Assembly: GCF_011397635.1 (NCBI RefSeq)
Contig: NC_064769.1
Coordinates: forward strand, 40,534,033-40,598,032
DNA: 64,000 nucleotides
Direction of reading: 5' to 3'
DNA from: Epinephelus fuscoguttatus
Taxonomy: Eukaryota; Chordata; Actinopteri; Perciformes; Serranidae
Within the stretch, counting starts at the first letter, position 1. Every line of letters starts with the position of its first letter. Made by a program: the position numbers and the translations under genes. Of the stretch, positions 63,665 to 64,000 are shown piece after piece. The notes under the pieces are model-generated. The model made no database searches and was not told the origin of the DNA. It saw nothing but the letters and a program-made list of their open reading frames with translations.

Positions 63665-64000
63665 CCACCCTGTACCGTCGTGATACAGACGGTTTTACTG
63701 GACTAGAATCTCTGTTCTTAAACGACGGCTGACATCACTATCATTCAGTCTGCAGCAGGAGTCAAACGCTCAGTTAGAACAGTTAGATAATGAGGCGCTG
63801 GAAACTCTGTAGGAAAAGTCTTAAACTTTCAGCGTGTCTCCCTCCATCAGAGGACAAAAGACAGACGAAGCAGAAACTGCAACAGTGCCTGAAGGAGAAC
63901 TGTCCACTGCTCAGTTCGGCGTTAGTCCTGTCCCAGACTGAGGGTTCTACATGGACTAAAGTCCGGTCTGATTCCCGGAGTCCTTCTCGGTGTTGTACGG
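63665..64000. other. No feature recognised
   Basis: Unique-looking sequence at the right edge. I looked for the hsdl2 first exon here (ATG..NTG then GT donor) and did not find a convincing one. Confidence 0.5.

Noticed and set aside
63970-64000. Possible hsdl2 first exon (YNTEK on the minus strand)
   Set aside because: Resembles NTGK only weakly; no ATG in the window and no GT donor in the needed phase.

Overview
This is a 64-kb piece of a vertebrate nuclear genome, almost certainly a ray-finned (teleost) fish. The genes are split into short exons with GT-AG introns. The introns and spacers are full of fish-type mobile elements (Tc1/mariner, PIF/Harbinger-like, hAT, L2/CR1-like LINEs, Penelope-like elements, tRNA-derived SINEs), CA/GT microsatellites, and an unusual load of long minisatellites (about 13 kb in seven large arrays). 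No bacterial, phage or CRISPR features were seen.

Four protein-coding genes are supported, all on the minus strand, so they read right to left. (1) hsdl2 (60033 to 54586): peroxisomal short-chain dehydrogenase plus SCP2 domain; ten exons are visible and the first exon was not found. (2) A secreted protein (53286 to 48216) with ZP-N-like cysteine modules and a very long Thr/Ser/Pro-rich C-terminus made of 21-bp repeats; its family is uncertain. (3) cfap53 (43602 to 32165): ciliary coiled-coil protein with both ends present, but its central exons are absent and two minisatellites stand in their place. (4) myo5b (21703 to beyond the left edge): the first 13 coding exons of unconventional myosin-Vb, ending inside the motor domain. 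The cfap53-myo5b neighbourhood matches human 18q21, which supports both calls.

Layout: 1-21.7 kb myo5b, with a 36-bp VNTR, dispersed repeats rich in nuclear-receptor half-sites, and a 12.9-kb intron 1 holding a duplicated 11-bp minisatellite. 21.7-32.2 kb is intergenic, with a GC-rich myo5b promoter, a LINE 3' end, a gutted Gypsy-like gag/protease relic and a Penelope-like tail with a hammerhead-ribozyme-like fold. 32.2-43.6 kb is cfap53, with a consensus RFX X-box just upstream of its start codon. 43.7-48.2 kb is nested transposons: Tc1 inside a LINE, and a LINE tail and a SINE in a Penelope-like relic. 48.2-53.3 kb is the ZP-N/mucin-like gene. 54.4-60.0 kb is hsdl2 with a 42-bp intronic minisatellite. 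60-64 kb holds a 12-bp minisatellite and a DNA transposon with a hAT element inserted in it.

The genes do not form one pathway. myo5b moves recycling endosomes along actin, cfap53 supports motile cilia and left-right patterning, and hsdl2 acts in lipid metabolism. The ZP-N-like gene could conceivably also be a laterality or egg-coat factor, but that is speculation. Most long open frames here are minisatellite artefacts, not genes.
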